NCBI GenBank assembly: GCA_900756495.1
Contig: CAAEKI010000268.1
Span: 1 to 6,187 of the forward strand
Reading direction: 5' to 3'
DNA length: 6,187 nucleotides
DNA from: an uncultured Oscillospiraceae bacterium
GTDB lineage: Bacteria > Bacillota > Clostridia > Oscillospirales > Oscillospiraceae
A program made the position numbers and the translations under genes. Shown one piece after another: positions 6,061 to 6,187 of this stretch (the first letter of the stretch is position 1; each line of letters begins with the position of its first letter). The notes below the pieces were generated by a model. The model was not told where the DNA came from and did no database searches. It was given only the letters and a program-made list of their open reading frames with translations.

Positions 6061-6187
6061 GGTGCTCAGCCGCTCCCCTCAGGATGATTCCAAACAGGAA
6101 ATCCGCAGGGTTATAACCGGTTCAAACTTCAAACACCGCCGGAACGGGCGGCGCCAAAGCGACGGCAGCGGCCGCCGGCCAAACGGC
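6061..6187 (-). promoter_or_regulatory. Upstream region of the dpp operon, no clear promoter
   Basis: This stretch precedes dppB and ends at the window edge. It contains the perfect 10-base palindrome GGTTATAACC (6109-6118), which on the minus strand includes a -10-like TATAAC about 50 bases before the GTG start. A near direct repeat TTTGAAGTTTGAA (minus strand, 6121-6133) lies just upstream, but no -35 box falls at 16-18 bases. The last 50 bases are very GC-rich. No upstream coding end or terminator hairpin with a T-tract could be supported, so I cannot say whether dppB is the first cistron or follows a binding-protein gene. Confidence 0.25.

Noticed and set aside
6122..6187. Possible C-terminal end of an upstream gene on the minus strand (Ala/Pro/Val-rich, stop at 6122-6124)
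   Set aside because: Only 21 codons are visible, all three frames look compositionally GC-driven, and nothing distinguishes it from noncoding GC-rich sequence.

Overview
The window looks like chromosomal DNA from a moderately GC-rich member of the Clostridia. Gut Oscillospiraceae-type lineages are my best guess, not a proven placement. The reasons are strong AGGAGG ribosome binding sites on most genes, GTG starts, short 4-base ATGA/GTGA gene overlaps, and protein sequences that read like Firmicutes versions of their families. There are no RNA genes, CRISPR arrays, insertion sequences or phage genes.

Layout. Positions 1-1251 (minus strand) hold one open frame of 417 codons that runs off the left edge. 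It joins a UGSC-like domain to the larger domain family commonly associated with it; the cysteine/selenocysteine positions of the UGSC motif read GASG here. Positions 1252-1558 are a divergent intergenic region. Its AT-rich half carries two TTGACA boxes in an imperfect tandem repeat and a good plus-strand promoter. Its other half carries a second candidate promoter and small stem-loops. Positions 1559-2071 (plus strand) encode an unrecognised 170-residue, three-helix membrane protein with an acidic linker. A 15-bp perfect hairpin at 2122-2157 separates it from the convergent operon on the right.

Positions 2165-6060 (minus strand, transcribed right to left) are a four-gene peptide-type ABC importer operon, dppB-dppC-dppD-dppF. 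Its junctions are a 4-base overlap, a 13-base gap and a 4-base overlap, so translational coupling is likely. DppB and DppC form the membrane channel, and DppD and DppF form the ATPase pair. No extracellular substrate-binding protein gene is visible; it must lie beyond 6187 or elsewhere. The substrate (dipeptide, oligopeptide or nickel chelate) therefore cannot be decided here.

The ABC operon is ordinary apart from a variant signature motif in DppF and cysteine clusters in both ATPases. The least ordinary parts are the UGSC-like fusion gene with its altered motif, the orphan membrane protein, and the repeat-bearing region between them. I see no convincing evidence of a wholly new multi-gene system.
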